DNA from: Pseudomonadota bacterium
Lineage (GTDB): Bacteria; Pseudomonadota; Alphaproteobacteria; Rhizobiales; Hyphomicrobiaceae
NCBI GenBank assembly: GCA_003242645.1
Contig: QGVC01000236.1
Coordinates: forward strand, 1-5,585
Reading direction: 5' to 3'
Length of the DNA stretch: 5,585 nucleotides
This document shows positions 1 through 5,002 of this stretch, in pieces; position 1 is the stretch's first letter; each line of letters begins with the position of its first letter. Below the pieces are notes generated by a model. The model was not told where the DNA came from and made no database searches. It worked only from the letters and a program-made list of their open reading frames with translations. Position numbers and translations under genes: made by a program.

Positions 1-77
1 CTCCTTGCTCTCTTTTCTGTTTTTTTAATGTGACTGGCGACCATCACACTTCTACATTTCCCTCTTCGCGGCACGCG
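1..77. other. AT-richer left edge without a recognisable gene
   Basis: This stretch is noticeably richer in A and T than the rest of the window and contains a run of seven T at about 20-27. That run could be the tail of a plus-strand terminator whose hairpin lies outside the window, but the stem is not visible, so this is a guess. An imperfect inverted repeat (GTGACTGG / CCATCAC) lies at about 30-48. No gene is supported here. It is the sequence into which the broken exporter gene at 78-254 runs. Confidence 0.4.
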
Positions 78-254
78 TCAGATGTGAAAAAGAAACAGAA
101 CGAGGCCGGCGCCCGCACCCCCCGCCGTGAAGGCGAACGCCCCTTGCATTCCCCGCCCCAGGACGCGCGCCGTAATGGCGGCCACACCCGGCCCTGGAGA
201 TGCGGCCGCGACGAGCAGCGCACCCGCGAAAATGATGAGCGAGCTGAGATCCAT
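78..254 (-). pseudogene. LysE/RhtB-family exporter, N-terminal remnant
   Basis: The first ~45 residues read like the start of a LysE/RhtB amino-acid exporter. They contain a hydrophobic first helix (residues 5-19), the family's Pro-Gly-Pro motif (SPGPGVAA, residues 19-26) and the following ARVLGRG stretch (29-35). Intact family members are about 200 residues inner-membrane proteins with about six helices, exporting amino acids or related small molecules. Here the frame continues only to residue 58 and stops at TGA (78-80). After FTAG (residues 42-45) the sequence no longer resembles the family: it becomes Gly/Ala-rich and ends LVLFLFHI. Reading the other two frames from the six-G run at this point does not restore an exporter either, so a rearrangement or deletion fits better than one frameshift. 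The ATG at 252-254 has only a weak purine-rich upstream element (GGAACGG). The gene diverges from ychF. A short functional membrane peptide is possible but less likely. Confidence 0.72.
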
Positions 255-473
255 GAGGCGTACCGTTCCGATCAGGAGAGCGGATGGACTGGCTTGGTCC
301 TGCAGTATCAGGTCGGCATCTCTCTGAGAATAGGGAGCCGGGCGCAATTGACGCCGCCGTTGCATCAGGCTCATGCGGCACCGGGAGGGGTTTTCAAGAT
401 CGCCCCCAAAGCTTAGATGCTCAGGGCCTGACCGGGTTCGCCGGGCGGGCTTTCCCGGACAGGATCGGTTTTC
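255..473. promoter_or_regulatory. Divergent spacer upstream of ychF
   Basis: This non-coding spacer lies between the exporter remnant and ychF and must hold the ychF promoter if the gene is transcribed alone. No strong sigma-70 match is seen. A weak plus-strand candidate has TTTTCA and TAGATG spaced 17 bases apart in the 390-418 region. Just before the ychF start, AGGA (461-464) lies nine bases from the ATG and is the likely ribosome-binding site. Short GC-rich self-complementary segments (CCGGG...CCCGG, 441-459) could fold in the leader. Confidence 0.35.
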
Positions 474-1571
474 ATGGGCTTCAAATGCGGCATCGTGGGC
501 CTGCCGAATGTCGGCAAGTCCACCCTCTTCAATGCGCTGACTCAAACCGCGGCTGCGGAAGCGGCCAACTACCCGTTCTGCACCATCGAGCCGAACGTGG
601 GCGAAGTTGGCGTGCCCGACCCGCGCCTTGAGAAGCTGGCGTCGATCGCAAAGAGCGCGCAGATCATTCCGACGCGGCTCACCTTCGTCGATATCGCCGG
701 CCTGGTCCGTGGCGCCTCGAAAGGCGAGGGGCTCGGCAACCAGTTTCTCGCACATATCCGCGAGGTCGACGCGATTGCCCACGTGCTGCGCTGCTTCGAA
801 GACCCTGACATCACCCACGTGGAGGGCCGCGTCGATCCCTTGGGTGATGCCGAGGCCGTCGAGACGGAGCTGATGCTTGCCGACCTCGAAAGCCTCGAAC
901 GCCGCCGCATTCCGCTGGAGAAGAAAGCCAAGTCAGGGGAAAAGGAAGCCAAACTTCAGCTCGCTGTCATCGACAAGGCGTTGGCGCTTTTGCGCGAGGG
1001 CAAGCCTGCGCGGCTGGCCGAGCTGACACCCGAGGAGGAGCCGTTGTTCCGGCAGCTTCAGCTGCTGACTGCAAAGCCGGTGCTTTACGTCTGCAACGTC
1101 GACGAAGCCTCGGCAGCTACCGGCAACGAGTACTCACGCAAGGTCGAGGAGCGTGCGAGGGCCGAAGGCGCTGGTTGCGTCGTAATCTCCGCCAAGATCG
1201 AGGCGGAGCTCGCCGGCCTTTCGCCCGAAGACCGGCAGGCCTATCTCGCCGAGCTCGGACTCGAGGAACCGGGCCTCAACAGGCTGATCCGCGAAGGGTA
1301 CCGGCTACTCGGTCTCATCACGTTTTTCACTGCCGGGCCGAAGGAGACGCGGGCCTGGACCGTGCCCGCCGGCACCAAAGCGCCCAAGGCGGCTGGTGTC
1401 ATCCATTCCGATTTCGAGAAGGGGTTCATTCGCGCCGAAACCATCGCCTATGAGGATTACGTTGCTTGTGGCGGTGAAGCCGGGGCGCGGGAGGCTGGCA
1501 AGATGCGGCTGGAAGGCAAGGACTACGTCGTCCAAGACGGCGACGTGATCCATTTCCGGTTTGCCACCTGA
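474..1571 (+). CDS. ychF: Ribosome-associated Obg-family ATPase/GTPase YchF
   Basis: This is a complete YchF/OLA1 protein of 365 residues, the usual family length. YchF is a cytoplasmic P-loop NTPase of the TRAFAC class that prefers ATP over GTP in studied homologues, binds ribosomes and has been linked to stress responses. The P-loop GLPNVGKST spans residues 9-17. The G3 motif VDIAGL (72-77) has Leu where many GTPases have a catalytic Gln, as expected for hydrophobic-substituted NTPases. NVDE (208-211) replaces the GTP-specific NKxD, which fits relaxed base specificity. ISAK (238-241) is the G5 motif. Residues about 130-200 form the charged, helical insertion, and residues about 281-364 form the C-terminal TGS domain, with the typical HSDFEKGFIRAE segment at 311-322. 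The start fits because MGFKCGIVGLPNVGKS is the normal N-terminus. No key residue is missing. The gene faces the transglycosylase gene convergently across a hairpin. Confidence 0.98.
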   Translation: MGFKCGIVGLPNVGKSTLFNALTQTAAAEAANYPFCTIEPNVGEVGVPDPRLEKLASIAKSAQIIPTRLTFVDIAGLVRGASKGEGLGNQFLAHIREVDAIAHVLRCFEDPDITHVEGRVDPLGDAEAVETELMLADLESLERRRIPLEKKAKSGEKEAKLQLAVIDKALALLREGKPARLAELTPEEEPLFRQLQLLTAKPVLYVCNVDEASAATGNEYSRKVEERARAEGAGCVVISAKIEAELAGLSPEDRQAYLAELGLEEPGLNRLIREGYRLLGLITFFTAGPKETRAWTVPAGTKAPKAAGVIHSDFEKGFIRAETIAYEDYVACGGEAGAREAGKMRLEGKDYVVQDGDVIHFRFAT

Positions 1572-1583
1572 CGCAGAAAGCTC

Positions 1584-1619
1584 AAATCAAAACGCCCTCC
1601 TCCCACGCGGAGGAGGGCG
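1584..1619 (-). terminator. Intrinsic terminator between convergent genes
   Basis: A perfect 11-bp stem (CGCCCTCCTCC at 1593-1603 with GGAGGAGGGCG at 1609-1619) encloses a five-base loop. On the minus strand the stem is followed by TTTTGATTT (1592-1584), so it is a good intrinsic terminator for the transglycosylase gene, which stops 42 bases before the stem. On the plus strand no T-run follows, yet the stem starts 22 bases after the ychF stop, so it may also stabilise or partly terminate that transcript. Confidence 0.85.
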
Positions 1620-1660
1620 GAACCTGAACACCTTTGGGGGAGAGTGGCGTTCGGCGCGCT

Positions 1661-2455
1661 TCACAGAGCGCGGTTGTTGTCTTCGGCAACCTCCAGCTCG
1701 GCCTTCTCCGAGGGTGCATCCACGGCCTCTTCGAGCTTGGCCTCGGTCGCGGAAGATTCGCTCTCATCGGATTTGGCGATCTCGCTCGGAGTCGACCAGA
1801 CACCCACGCCGACCTCGCGCTCCGACCAGCGGACCAGCATAGCCACCGTCATGCGCCGCATGAACGGATTTGCGCGGATCACGGACGAAGGCAGGAGGGC
1901 CGTGAGGCGAGTGTTGGGTTTCGCCCGAAGCACCTTCACAGCCGCGGCAGGCCCGAGCAGGTGGCTCAGCCGAAGGTGAGCGAACGTGGGCTTCACGCCG
2001 CGTTCTTCGAGGTACTTCGCGTTGTCGTTGTTGAACGCAATTGCCGCGCGACGTGCAAACTCCATGTCGGTCCGCAGAGCCAGAATTTCTGAGCGGCTCT
2101 TTCCTTGGACCTCGTCAGCGAAATGCTTGTCGACGACTTCGATGAACGTCGAGTTGATGAACTGATAAGGACCGAGTGCCGATGAGCGCGGGTTCTTCGC
2201 GTGCGGCTTGCCGGCCGATTCGGCCATCATCAGCCTGTACAGGTACACGTCGATATTCGACTCGGGCTGCGTGGACTCTTCTGTCTCCGGCGCATTCTGT
2301 TCCTTCGGCTCTGCAGGGACAGTTGTTGGATCACTGAGTTTTGGAAATGCGTACGCCGGAGCAAGTGTTGCGAGAGAAAAGAAGACGGCGGACGTTATAA
2401 TCCTCAGTCCAGAAACAGAAGACGACTGATATAACCCAGTTCCGATACTCAACAC
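1661..2455 (-). CDS. Secreted lytic-transglycosylase-like protein (SLT fold)
   Basis: This 264-residue protein has a signal peptide (hydrophobic core about 19-34, likely cleavage after AYA at 34-36) followed by a Pro/Glu-rich linker (about 40-66). The domain at about 68-180 resembles soluble lytic transglycosylases. RLMMAES ends with a likely catalytic Glu at 79, ALGPYQF (93-99) occupies the place of the substrate-binding Gly-Leu-Met-Gln-type motif, and HLLGPAAAVKVL (165-176) matches the late helix seen in this class. Such enzymes cleave the MurNAc-GlcNAc bond of peptidoglycan in the periplasm without water, leaving anhydro ends. The C-terminal tail (about 224-262) is very acidic and low in complexity. 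The start is GTG at 2455, with AAGGGG about six bases upstream; the adjacent TTG (2452-2450) is an alternative. The gene is transcribed toward ychF and ends at the hairpin between them. Fold assignment is fairly sure. Activity and exact family are inferred. Confidence 0.8.
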   Translation of the reverse strand: MLSIGTGLYQSSSVSGLRIITSAVFFSLATLAPAYAFPKLSDPTTVPAEPKEQNAPETEESTQPESNIDVYLYRLMMAESAGKPHAKNPRSSALGPYQFINSTFIEVVDKHFADEVQGKSRSEILALRTDMEFARRAAIAFNNDNAKYLEERGVKPTFAHLRLSHLLGPAAAVKVLRAKPNTRLTALLPSSVIRANPFMRRMTVAMLVRWSEREVGVGVWSTPSEIAKSDESESSATEAKLEEAVDAPSEKAELEVAEDNNRAL

Positions 2456-2594
2456 GTGAGGCCCCTTTTCTTTGTTTCTGCATCGCGTTGCTCATCGAAC
2501 ACTTGAGATTGGCGAGTTTATGGCGCGAATCTGCCGACAAAGTGGTCAATTTCGCGCAGTTTTTGCTTGGTGTGAGGGGCTGAATCCGGCGAAA

Positions 2595-2618
2595 GCGCGG
2601 GCTGGGCAAGGCCCGCGC
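2595..2618. repeat. GC-only hairpin, possible terminator
   Basis: A perfect 8-bp inverted repeat (GCGCGGGC at 2595-2602 with GCCCGCGC at 2611-2618) encloses an eight-base loop. On the minus strand the stem is followed by TTTC. On the plus strand TTTT appears nine bases downstream. It could end transcripts coming from the small genes to the right, but it lies more than 300 bases after the nearest minus-strand stop codon, so its role is unclear. Confidence 0.4.
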
Positions 2619-2895
2619 GCGGCATCTTTTCGCGCGGCCGAAATTCTCGGCGCGCGAGCCTACGTCGACGAAATCAGGCACGCATGCAGAAGGGATTACT
2701 CGCGGTGCGAGCGCTCTATTAATAAAGACACGTTCGAGTTTTCAGGCTCATCCAAGCTTTGGCCTGATCTCAGTTGCTGTCAGGGCTGAAGCATGAGGTC
2801 GCGACAGGAGCGACTGACACATCGCCTGGAGCCGCGGAGATCCAGGCGAACGCCGTGCGACCATCTGTCCGACCGGCACCGCGAAAATCGTTTCA

Positions 2896-2910
2896 GCGTC
2901 ACGTTGACGC
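2896..2910 (-). terminator. Short hairpin after the 2935-3252 gene
   Basis: The inverted repeat GCGTCA (2896-2901) and TGACGC (2905-2910) with a three-base loop lies 24 bases after the minus-strand stop codon at 2935. On the minus strand it is followed by TGAAACGATTTT, a poor T-tract. It may be a weak terminator or a 3'-end stabiliser. Confidence 0.35.
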
Positions 2911-2934
2911 AGTCTGCGGCGGCCTGGCGCGTTC

Positions 2935-3252
2935 TTACTGCTTCGGCGGCACGTCCCCCGCCCAGCAGACCGTCGCCTCGGCGTTGCAGGTGTGCTCGTC
3001 GAAGACAATGAAATCCAAGAAGAGCTCGCAGGTAACCGTCTTCTTTCCGACGGTGTACTTCTTGATGCCGCGCTCGGCGGTCCACTTCTCGATGTACTTG
3101 TCGAGGAGCTCCTGGGCGTCTCTGGCGGGGCCTTCCTTGCCATAGTCGTTGACCGAAAAGCCAAGCCGCTGACACCCAGCTTCGACTGGTGCAACCTGCG
3201 CGGCGAGAAGGAAAACTGCCGTGGCGCCGGATAGCGCGAGACGAGCAATCAT
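2935..3252 (-). CDS. Small exported four-cysteine protein (copy A), unknown function
   Basis: This protein of 105 residues is not recognised by name. Residues 1-26 form a signal peptide (hydrophobic core about 6-19, likely cleavage after VEA or EAG at 23-26), leaving a mature protein of about 79 residues that starts close to Cys27. The remaining cysteines are at 75, 89 and 96, so the tail reads Cys-X13-Cys-X6-Cys. A helix-prone charged segment (about 44-63, with Trp57) precedes YTV (66-68), which lies six residues before Cys75. The same YTV-X6-Cys spacing recurs in the gene at 4534-4848, and Cys-X6-Cys near the end recurs in both other copies. Two disulfides in the periplasm or outside the cell are inferred. 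The ATG at 3250-3252 has GAGGG seven bases upstream. Cys27 is not in a canonical lipobox (residue -3 is Glu), so lipidation is unlikely. It differs from its relatives by the longer X13 spacing and by a nine-residue tail after the last Cys. Confidence 0.85.
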   Translation of the reverse strand: MIARLALSGATAVFLLAAQVAPVEAGCQRLGFSVNDYGKEGPARDAQELLDKYIEKWTAERGIKKYTVGKKTVTCELFLDFIVFDEHTCNAEATVCWAGDVPPKQ

Positions 3253-3332
3253 TTGAGAGCCCTCAATGGTAGCGGGAGCGTTAGCCCTTCCACCACCGTA
3301 TAGCCGTGGCTCTCAGCCGTTGCCAGCACGGA

Positions 3333-3362
3333 CCCTCCTCGGAATGATCGCTCCGAGGAGGG
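3333..3362 (-). terminator. Strong hairpin downstream of the 3430-3774 gene
   Basis: A perfect 11-bp stem (CCCTCCTCGGA at 3333-3343 with TCCGAGGAGGG at 3352-3362) has an eight-base loop. It lies 67 bases beyond the minus-strand stop codon at 3430 and before the start region of the next minus-strand gene. Neither strand shows a T-run after it, so it may be a factor-assisted terminator or a 3'-end stabiliser. Its arms share CCCTCCTC/GAGGAGGG with the terminator at 1593-1619. Confidence 0.55.
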
Positions 3363-3429
3363 CGTTGCAGAAGTGCTCCACTCGAGCCAAACAACTAAGG
3401 CCCGTACGTCTTGGGGGACGGTGCGCAGA

Positions 3430-3774
3430 TCAGTTCAGGTACGGCGAGTCACCGCCGCGCGGCTCGATGCCCGAGTCGAAGAAGAACCCGTGGTCGAACG
3501 GACCGAACCGTGTTTGCCGGTCCACCATCCAATTCCGGTAGAAGTTGGTGCTTCCGTAGCGTGTGCGGCTGTCGCCATACGTGTTGATCACGTCCTCGAC
3601 CGTATAGGAGTAGCCGCCACCGTGCCGTACCCACCCATACACTTTTGGCTTGACCGCACGGTAGTAGTGGACGTGGGCGCGCTTGGAATAGGCACCTTTC
3701 TTGTGTGCCGCCGCCTCTCCGGCAGTTGCGAATGGCACCGCAAGACAAAGAAGCAATCCGAGGAGATACCTCAT
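3430..3774 (-). CDS. Small exported Tyr/Gly-rich protein, unknown function
   Basis: This protein has 114 residues from the ATG at 3772-3774. That start is preferred over an in-frame one 17 codons upstream because a purine-rich element (GGAAGGTAGG) precedes it by about six bases and because it places a clean signal peptide first (hydrophobic core 4-18, likely cleavage after EAAA at 20-23). The mature part is basic near the N-terminus (HKKGAYSKR, 24-32) and rich in Tyr, His and Gly. A polar/aromatic C-terminal half follows: NTYGDSRTRYGSTNFYRNW (64-82), the segment MVDRQTRFGPFDHGFFFDSG (83-102), and a PYLN end. No cysteine remains after cleavage, so it is unrelated to the four-cysteine proteins beside it. 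The ordered, non-repetitive tail suggests a conserved short domain. I recall similar tails in hypothetical proteins of rhizobial-order bacteria, but that is memory and not checked. No function can be assigned. Confidence 0.78.
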   Translation of the reverse strand: MRYLLGLLLCLAVPFATAGEAAAHKKGAYSKRAHVHYYRAVKPKVYGWVRHGGGYSYTVEDVINTYGDSRTRYGSTNFYRNWMVDRQTRFGPFDHGFFFDSGIEPRGGDSPYLN

Positions 3775-4104
3775 TCTAGACCTACCTTCCCATCGACTAC
3801 GACGTTTCTGCAGGTTAGCGGTCATCGGTGAACCAGCCGTGCATGTCCTCTCGACATGCTTACCGGAAGGTTGCGGTGGTCGGCGAAGCTTGCTCCCCAG
3901 GAGGGATCGTCAGCCTATCCGACCACGGATCACAAGTTCGTGATTCGTCATAAGTCGGAGCAGCTGCACGTAATGCGTGTGGCTAAACCCCATCAGCTTC
4001 GGCAATGGCCACTGGCGCCACCTACGCGGCGCCAGTCGGCCTGCGCACTGTTTGCCGGCGTCAGGTGCTGGCCAACGTCTGTCCGTGCTTTCAGGTAAGG
4101 CCTA
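3775..4104. other. 330-bp intergenic stretch with hairpins, no gene seen
   Basis: No open frame here has both a ribosome-binding site and protein-like composition. The stretch holds the presumed promoter of the 3430-3774 gene on the minus strand, with no clear sigma-70 match. It contains a 7-bp hairpin (GCATGTC at 3841-3847 with GACATGC at 3853-3859, five-base loop), a small inverted repeat around ATCAC/GTGAT (about 3929-3944), and the stronger hairpin at 4011-4036 described separately. Confidence 0.4.
4011..4036 (-). terminator. 9-bp hairpin downstream of the 4105-4368 gene
   Basis: A perfect inverted repeat (ACTGGCGCC at 4011-4019 with GGCGCCAGT at 4028-4036) encloses an eight-base loop and lies 68 bases beyond the minus-strand stop codon at 4105. 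No T-run follows on either strand. The position after the gene suggests a 3'-end structure or a weak terminator. Confidence 0.5.
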
Positions 4105-4368
4105 CTACTTGCAGACCCTCTGCTTGGCCGTGCAGGTGGCCAAGATCACATTGGAATCGCAGCTGACCGCGACCTTGCCGCTAGGCTTTCCGCCATAATT
4201 GCTGATCGACTGGTTGAGAGCCATGGTCGCGAGGCTCTTCGCGATATCCTGCGTCAAGCCTGTGGCGCTACCGCCAGCCATAACGCACTTGGCCGCTTGA
4301 GCCGCGGGCGCAAACGCTGCTGCGGCAACGAGCGCAGCACCCAAGGCGACGACGGACAAACTCTTCAT
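4105..4368 (-). CDS. Small exported four-cysteine protein (copy B), unknown function
   Basis: This protein has 87 residues from the ATG at 4366-4368. An in-frame start 11 codons upstream is rejected because a strong GGGAGG (4380-4375) sits six bases before this ATG and because the signal peptide then begins directly (MKSLSVVALG, Ala-rich core to about 21, likely cleavage after AQA at 23-25). The mature protein is only about 62 residues, with Cys at 28, 70, 79 and 86: one Cys at the new N-terminus, then Cys-X8-Cys-X6-Cys ending in Cys-Lys-stop. A helix-prone segment (about 37-56) lies between. The last 18 residues match the copy at 4534-4848 in cysteine spacing and in the final Cys-Lys, so the two are very likely homologous. 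This copy lacks the tryptophans and the YTV motif of the other two. Two disulfides in the periplasm or outside the cell are inferred. Function is unknown. Confidence 0.87.
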   Translation of the reverse strand: MKSLSVVALGAALVAAAAFAPAAQAAKCVMAGGSATGLTQDIAKSLATMALNQSISNYGGKPSGKVAVSCDSNVILATCTAKQRVCK

Positions 4369-4380
4369 GTCCTGCCTCCC

Positions 4381-4410
4381 GAGCAAAGGTGACAACCTCA
4401 AAGTATGCTC
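4381..4410 (-). promoter_or_regulatory. Hairpin abutting the ribosome-binding site of copy B
   Basis: The outer arms GAGCA (4381-4385) and TGCTC (4406-4410) and the inner arms AGGT (4387-4390) and ACCT (4395-4398) can fold into a bulged hairpin. It ends directly at the GGGAGG ribosome-binding site (4380-4375) of the 4105-4368 gene. If transcribed, it could influence translation or mRNA stability. The stem is short and interrupted, so this could be chance. Confidence 0.3.
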
Positions 4411-4431
4411 AAGGAGGGGATCGGCGGTTAA
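4402..4431 (-). promoter_or_regulatory. Weak sigma-70-like promoter candidate for copy B
   Basis: On the minus strand TTAACC (4431-4426) and CATACT (4407-4402) lie 18 bases apart, each matching four of six consensus positions. Transcription would start about 25 bases before the start codon. This overlaps the hairpin at 4381-4410, and only one of the two readings may be real. Confidence 0.25.
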
Positions 4432-4486
4432 GCTGCAAAACGCGCCGCGGCAGACCAGTCTGTACGATTGCTGAAGGTAATTGGCT

Positions 4487-4521
4487 GCCGGGCAACACCT
4501 CCTGCAGAGGAGCCACCCGGC
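4487..4521 (-). terminator. Interrupted hairpin downstream of copy C
   Basis: The arms GCCGGG (4487-4492) and CCCGGC (4516-4521) enclose a second inverted repeat (CTCCT/AGGAG around a CTGC loop). The structure starts 12 bases after the minus-strand stop codon at 4534. There is no T-run on the minus strand after it. It may be a 3'-end structure of the 4534-4848 transcript. Confidence 0.4.
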
Positions 4522-4533
4522 GCACCTCAGTGA

Positions 4534-4848
4534 CTACTTGCAAAGCGTTGCTTGGCCGACACAGGTCGATCCCAGGCCGCCGGGCTGGCACTTGAAGCGC
4601 AGACGGCTGACCGTGTAGCCGGGGGCCTGGCCAACCTTCTGGCTTGTCACCATCCAGTTCGCCCACATGCCCCAGTCCGTGGCCTGGAGGATGGCTTCGT
4701 AGGCCTGGAACTTGGCACCCTCTTCCGTGGTGTTCGTGCCTTGACCAGCCTTGTTGACGCAAGTTCTTGCGTCGGCAGGGGCAGCCGCAGCCACGATGAG
4801 AGCCGAAGCGCCGACAGCGGCGATCACCGCACTCGTCAGCTTGAGCAT
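4534..4848 (-). CDS. Small exported four-cysteine protein (copy C), unknown function
   Basis: This protein has 104 residues from the ATG at 4846-4848. An in-frame start 13 codons upstream is rejected because GGGAG (4860-4856) lies seven bases before this ATG and because the upstream start would fall in the terminator-like hairpin. The signal peptide has a long Ala/Val core (about 5-23) with likely cleavage after ADA (26-28). Cysteines are at 30, 87, 96 and 103, giving Cys-X8-Cys-X6-Cys-Lys-stop, exactly the spacing of the 4105-4368 protein. The middle is predicted helical (about 42-58) and then Trp-rich (Trp59, 62 and 65). YTV (78-80) sits six residues before Cys87, as in the 2935-3252 protein, so this copy links the other two. 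A small disulfide-bonded periplasmic or secreted protein is inferred. The enzyme or partner is unknown. The gene follows the cold-shock gene by 155 bases on the same strand, with a terminator-like hairpin between. Confidence 0.87.
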   Translation of the reverse strand: MLKLTSAVIAAVGASALIVAAAAPADARTCVNKAGQGTNTTEEGAKFQAYEAILQATDWGMWANWMVTSQKVGQAPGYTVSRLRFKCQPGGLGSTCVGQATLCK

Positions 4849-4861
4849 TGATGAACTCCCT

Positions 4862-4900
4862 AGAAACAAAAACGGACCGGGCAACACTGCCTCAGTCCGT
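4862..4900 (-). terminator. Terminator-like hairpin and T-tract in front of copy C
   Basis: On the minus strand ACGGAC (4900-4895) pairs with GTCCGT (4877-4872). Inside, GGCA and TGCC (4891-4888 / 4883-4880) form a second stem around a GTGT or ACAC loop. TTTTGTTT (4871-4864) follows at once, the classic layout of an intrinsic terminator. It ends about 104 bases after the cold-shock stop codon, so it most simply terminates that transcript. Oddly, the ribosome-binding site of the next gene (4860-4856) starts just after the T-tract, leaving no room for a separate promoter after the terminator. Confidence 0.75.
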
Positions 4901-4980
4901 GTTAATTTCCTATTGCTCCGACGCGGTATGCTCGCTGGCCGGATCGATTTTGTTCAGATGCGTTGCAGGAAGGTGGCAGT

Positions 4981-5002
4981 CCTTGTCCGCAGTTGGACAG
5001 GG
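4981..5002 (-). repeat. Small hairpin directly after the cold-shock gene
   Basis: TGTCC (4984-4988) and GGACA (4995-4999) with a six-base loop form a short stem two to five bases after the minus-strand stop codon at 5004. There is no T-run. It may protect the 3' end or be chance. Confidence 0.3.

Larger units (their letters stand above)
2456..2934. other. 479-bp intergenic stretch with no convincing gene
   Basis: Open frames exist on both strands, but they are Arg/Ser-rich or lack a ribosome-binding site and resemble nothing known. The stretch should contain the promoter of the transglycosylase gene. A minus-strand TTGACC lies near 2545-2550, without a well-placed -10 partner. It also holds hairpins at 2595-2618, 2699-2711 (CTCGC-GGT-GCGAG) and 2896-2910, and an AT-rich patch (TATTAATAAAG, about 2717-2727) that stands out from the GC-rich surroundings. 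A small RNA cannot be excluded. Confidence 0.4.

Noticed and set aside
30..416. Plus-strand frame of 128 codons at the left edge
   Set aside because: It is Arg/His/Gln-rich, has no ribosome-binding site, and is antisense to the recognisable exporter remnant.
255..818. Minus-strand open frame running from inside ychF through the spacer into the exporter remnant
   Set aside because: It is antisense to the conserved P-loop part of ychF. Only the last 58 codons (from the ATG at 252-254) look like a protein family; the upstream part is Arg/Ala-rich shadow.
569..952. Ser/Arg-rich frame antisense to ychF
   Set aside because: It is a typical high-GC antisense shadow of a strongly conserved gene.
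1634..2092. Plus-strand frames opposite the transglycosylase gene
   Set aside because: The minus-strand frame has a signal peptide and catalytic-domain motifs. The plus-strand frames resemble nothing and overlap it completely.
2472..2789. Plus-strand frame of 105 codons in the large gap
   Set aside because: No ribosome-binding site or protein-like pattern was seen. It is Cys/Arg-rich and crosses two hairpins.
2935..3252. Lipoprotein reading of the 2935-3252 protein because a Cys follows the signal peptide
   Set aside because: The residues before Cys27 are Glu-Ala-Gly. The -3 position lacks the Leu/Val/Ile of a lipobox, and the related copies have Lys or Thr just before their Cys.
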